From the NCBI GenBank assembly GCA_021730855.1, contig JAKFYM010000243.1:1-8270 (forward strand): 8,270 nt of DNA, in the 5' to 3' direction. This document shows positions 6,377 to 8,270 of this stretch, one piece after another. The notes under the pieces were generated by a model. It was not told where the DNA came from. It saw only the letters and a program-made list of their open reading frames with translations, and did not search any database. Every line of letters begins with the position of its first letter. Position 1 is the first letter of the stretch. The translations under genes and the position numbers were made by a program. The DNA comes from Bdellovibrionales bacterium. Its GTDB lineage: Bacteria > Bdellovibrionota > UBA1018 > CAIPTA01.

Positions 6377-8270
6377 AGAGGATCCGGGCCATGGTCACTA
6401 ACAAGAGCACCAACATCCCGATCATCAGTACAGCCAAGTAGTGCTCCAAACGGCCCGTTTGAATCAAGCGGAGGGTCTGGCCCGACCAGCGGGAGAAGGT
6501 GGCCGCGAAGAGCACGGCCCCGTCGATCACCACCACATCGATTACTTTCCAGAGGAAAACAGAAAAACGGTAGATCGGTCGAACCACGGCAGCATCATAA
6601 AACTCATTGAGATAGTAACTATTGAAAAGAAAATTCGTGAGCGGTCCATCTTGCTGAACTTCTGGCTTCTTGAGGTAGAGCACCTTAGCCAAATACAGGC
6701 AGCCCAAGGCCACCGCCACAGAGACCAACATCAAGCCCACTTCCATCGCCACCGTGCCATGACCCAAATTCTGCGGCACGATCCCTGAAAGCATATTTTC
6801 GAGATAGTTCGGCATCAGGTGGAAGACGTGCGGAACTCCGAGGAATCCTCCAAAGGCCGCGAGCAGGGCCAAAACGATCAAAGGAATGGTCATCACCGGG
6901 GGCGACTCATGCAAATGATGGCGCACTTCGGGAGTGGAGCGGTTCTCCCCAAGGAAGGTGAGGCAGACCAAACGACCCATATAAGTGGCGGTGAGGCCGG
7001 CGGTAGCCAAACCAAGGAAATAGAGCGGAAGCCCACCGAGTGGACTGGAAAATGTTTGCCAGAGAATCTCGTCCTTCGAGAAGAAGCCTGAGAAGAAGGG
7101 CACGCCGGCAATCGCCAAGGTTCCCACCACGAAGGTCCAGTAGGTGATGGGCATGTATTTTTTCAAGCCGCCCATTTTGCGCATATCCTGCTCGCCATCG
7201 CAGGCATGGATCACCGAACCCGAGCCAAGGAACATTAGGGCCTTAAAAAAGGCATGAGTGATCAGATGGAAAATCGCCGTGGTGTAGGCTCCCACTCCCA
7301 CCGCCAAGAACATATAACCAAGCTGGCTCACGGTGGAATAGGCGAGTACTTTCTTGATGTCGTTCTGCACGATCGCAATTGTGGCAGCCACTAGGGCTGT
7401 GAGCACGGCCACTACCGCAATCACGGTGCTGGTGATCGGCGCCAAACTATAGAGGAAGCCTAGGCGGCAGCACATATACACGCCGGCGGTGACCATCGTG
7501 GCCGCATGGATCAGGGCCGATACGGGAGTGGGCCCGGCCATGGCATCCGGCAACCAAACAAAGAGCGGAATCTGTGCAGATTTTCCCGTGGCTCCCACAA
7601 AAAGCAGGAGCGTGATCGCCGTGAGCAAACCAAAACCAGCCTCTACGGACACACTAGCAAGAGCCTCGCGAAGTTCCATGAAATCGAGGGTGTTGAACTG
7701 CATGAACAACAGAAACATCCCCAGCAAGAATCCCAGATCCCCGATCCGGTTCACCACAAAAGCTTTTTTCCCAGCTTTGGCCTTTTCAATGTCTTCGAAC
7801 CAAAAACCAATCAAGAGATACGAGCAGAGCCCCACGCCCTCCCAACCGATAAAAAGAATTGGCAGGCTGGCGCCGAGAATGAGCACCAGCATCGAAGCGG
7901 TGAAAAGGTTTAGGTAGGTAAAATAACGCTGAGGATTGCCATCGTGGCTCATATAGCCCACGGAATAAAGATGGATCAGAAAGCCCACACCGCTAACCAC
8001 GAGGCAGAGCAGGCCCGAGAGCGCGTCCATGCGAAAACGCATTGGGATATTAAAATCGCCCACATGAATCCAAGGGAAAGCCGTTTGCTCGAACGCGGCC
8101 GACACCCCTTCTTTGCCCGTGAGGCGGAAATAGAGAGAGACTGCAATCACAAAAGATCCCAGCACGCAGCCGCTGGCCAAAATACCCGCAACCATCCCCG
8201 GAATGCGCGGGAATTTTTTCCAAGGAATCGCTCCGAAAATTCCGTTCACCAGGGAACCGATGATCGGAAG
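6375..8270 (-). CDS. nuoL: NADH-quinone oxidoreductase subunit L (N-terminus beyond window)
   Basis: NuoL is the most distal proton-pumping subunit of complex I, with a long lateral helix along the membrane arm. At least 631 residues are encoded here. The frame stays open to the right edge, reading L-P-I-I-G-S-L before the GTG at 8249; this matches the usual NuoL beginning, so that GTG is internal and the true start lies a few codons beyond 8270. Counting from the first visible codon, E144 in G-W-E-G-V-G-L-C-S-Y, K230 in T-G-K-S-A-Q-I-P-L and K399 in F-S-K-D-E-I-L match the channel residues of the family, and I-K-K-V-L-A-Y-S-T-V-S and H-A-F-F-K-A-L-M-F-L are its typical signatures. The C-terminal part from about 490 carries the lateral helix region and ends in a hydrophobic anchor. 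TAA stop at 6377-6375 overlaps the nuoM ribosome binding site. nuoK is the expected gene upstream, outside this window. Confidence 0.97.
   Translation of the reverse strand, partial: LPIIGSLVNGIFGAIPWKKFPRIPGMVAGILASGCVLGSFVIAVSLYFRLTGKEGVSAAFEQTAFPWIHVGDFNIPMRFRMDALSGLLCLVVSGVGFLIHLYSVGYMSHDGNPQRYFTYLNLFTASMLVLILGASLPILFIGWEGVGLCSYLLIGFWFEDIEKAKAGKKAFVVNRIGDLGFLLGMFLLFMQFNTLDFMELREALASVSVEAGFGLLTAITLLLFVGATGKSAQIPLFVWLPDAMAGPTPVSALIHAATMVTAGVYMCCRLGFLYSLAPITSTVIAVVAVLTALVAATIAIVQNDIKKVLAYSTVSQLGYMFLAVGVGAYTTAIFHLITHAFFKALMFLGSGSVIHACDGEQDMRKMGGLKKYMPITYWTFVVGTLAIAGVPFFSGFFSKDEILWQTFSSPLGGLPLYFLGLATAGLTATYMGRLVCLTFLGENRSTPEVRHHLHESPPVMTIPLIVLALLAAFGGFLGVPHVFHLMPNYLENMLSGIVPQNLGHGTVAMEVGLMLVSVAVALGCLYLAKVLYLKKPEVQQDGPLTNFLFNSYYLNEFYDAAVVRPIYRFSVFLWKVIDVVVIDGAVLFAATFSRWSGQTLRLIQTGRLEHYLAVLMIGMLVLLLVTMARIL

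Noticed and set aside
7489..7917. Two overlapping open frames of 135-142 codons on the + strand inside nuoL
   Set aside because: They are antisense to the most conserved part of NuoL and show shadow-type composition, with no ribosome binding site noted.
3314..8270. Possibility that the three antiporter-like genes form an Mrp antiporter or hydrogenase module instead of complex I
   Set aside because: The L-M-N order, the lengths of each protein and the subunit-specific signatures match NDH-1. Mrp or hydrogenase operons would place other small subunits between or after them.

Overview
This 8.3 kb window is fully coding bacterial chromosome in two convergent operons. It holds four complete genes and the tail of a fifth on the + strand (positions 1-3285), and three NADH dehydrogenase genes on the - strand (3314-8270). 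Base composition is moderately GC-rich by eye, gene spacing is very tight, and Shine-Dalgarno sites are of the AAGGAG type. The nuoL-nuoM-nuoN order, the soluble PAS kinase with a C-x10-C-x2-C motif, and the motile-bacterium flavour of the upstream genes suggest a Gram-negative bacterium of the Deltaproteobacteria/Bdellovibrionota type. That placement is inference from style only; no marker gene here fixes the taxonomy.

Left operon (+): a short C-terminal tail of an upstream gene ends in tandem stops at 50-55. It is followed by a 92-aa protein of unknown function (71-349, GTG start), a 204-aa two-part protein of unknown function (342-956), a 654-aa cytosolic histidine kinase (959-2923) and a 121-aa single-domain response regulator (2920-3285, TTG start). 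Stops and starts overlap or nearly touch throughout, so these genes are probably co-transcribed and translationally coupled. The kinase has a receiver-like N-terminus without the phosphorylation residues, then a GAF-like region, a PAS domain with three conserved-pattern cysteines, and a complete HisKA/HATPase core. The receiver has all its catalytic residues but no output domain, so it must act on another protein or in a phosphorelay.

Right operon (-): nuoL (its N-terminus lies off the right edge), nuoM and nuoN encode the three antiporter-like, proton-pumping membrane subunits of respiratory complex I (NDH-1). The key glutamate and lysines of the proton channels are present in all three, so the pump module looks functional. 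The promoter of this operon lies outside the window, beyond position 8270.

The two operons meet tail to tail with only 28 bp between stop codons. A bulged hairpin without a U-tract spans the end of nuoN. I saw no mobile element, CRISPR array, tRNA/rRNA gene or long repeat, and no strong candidate for a new defence or mobile system. The least explained parts are the two unknown genes and the sensory half of the kinase.
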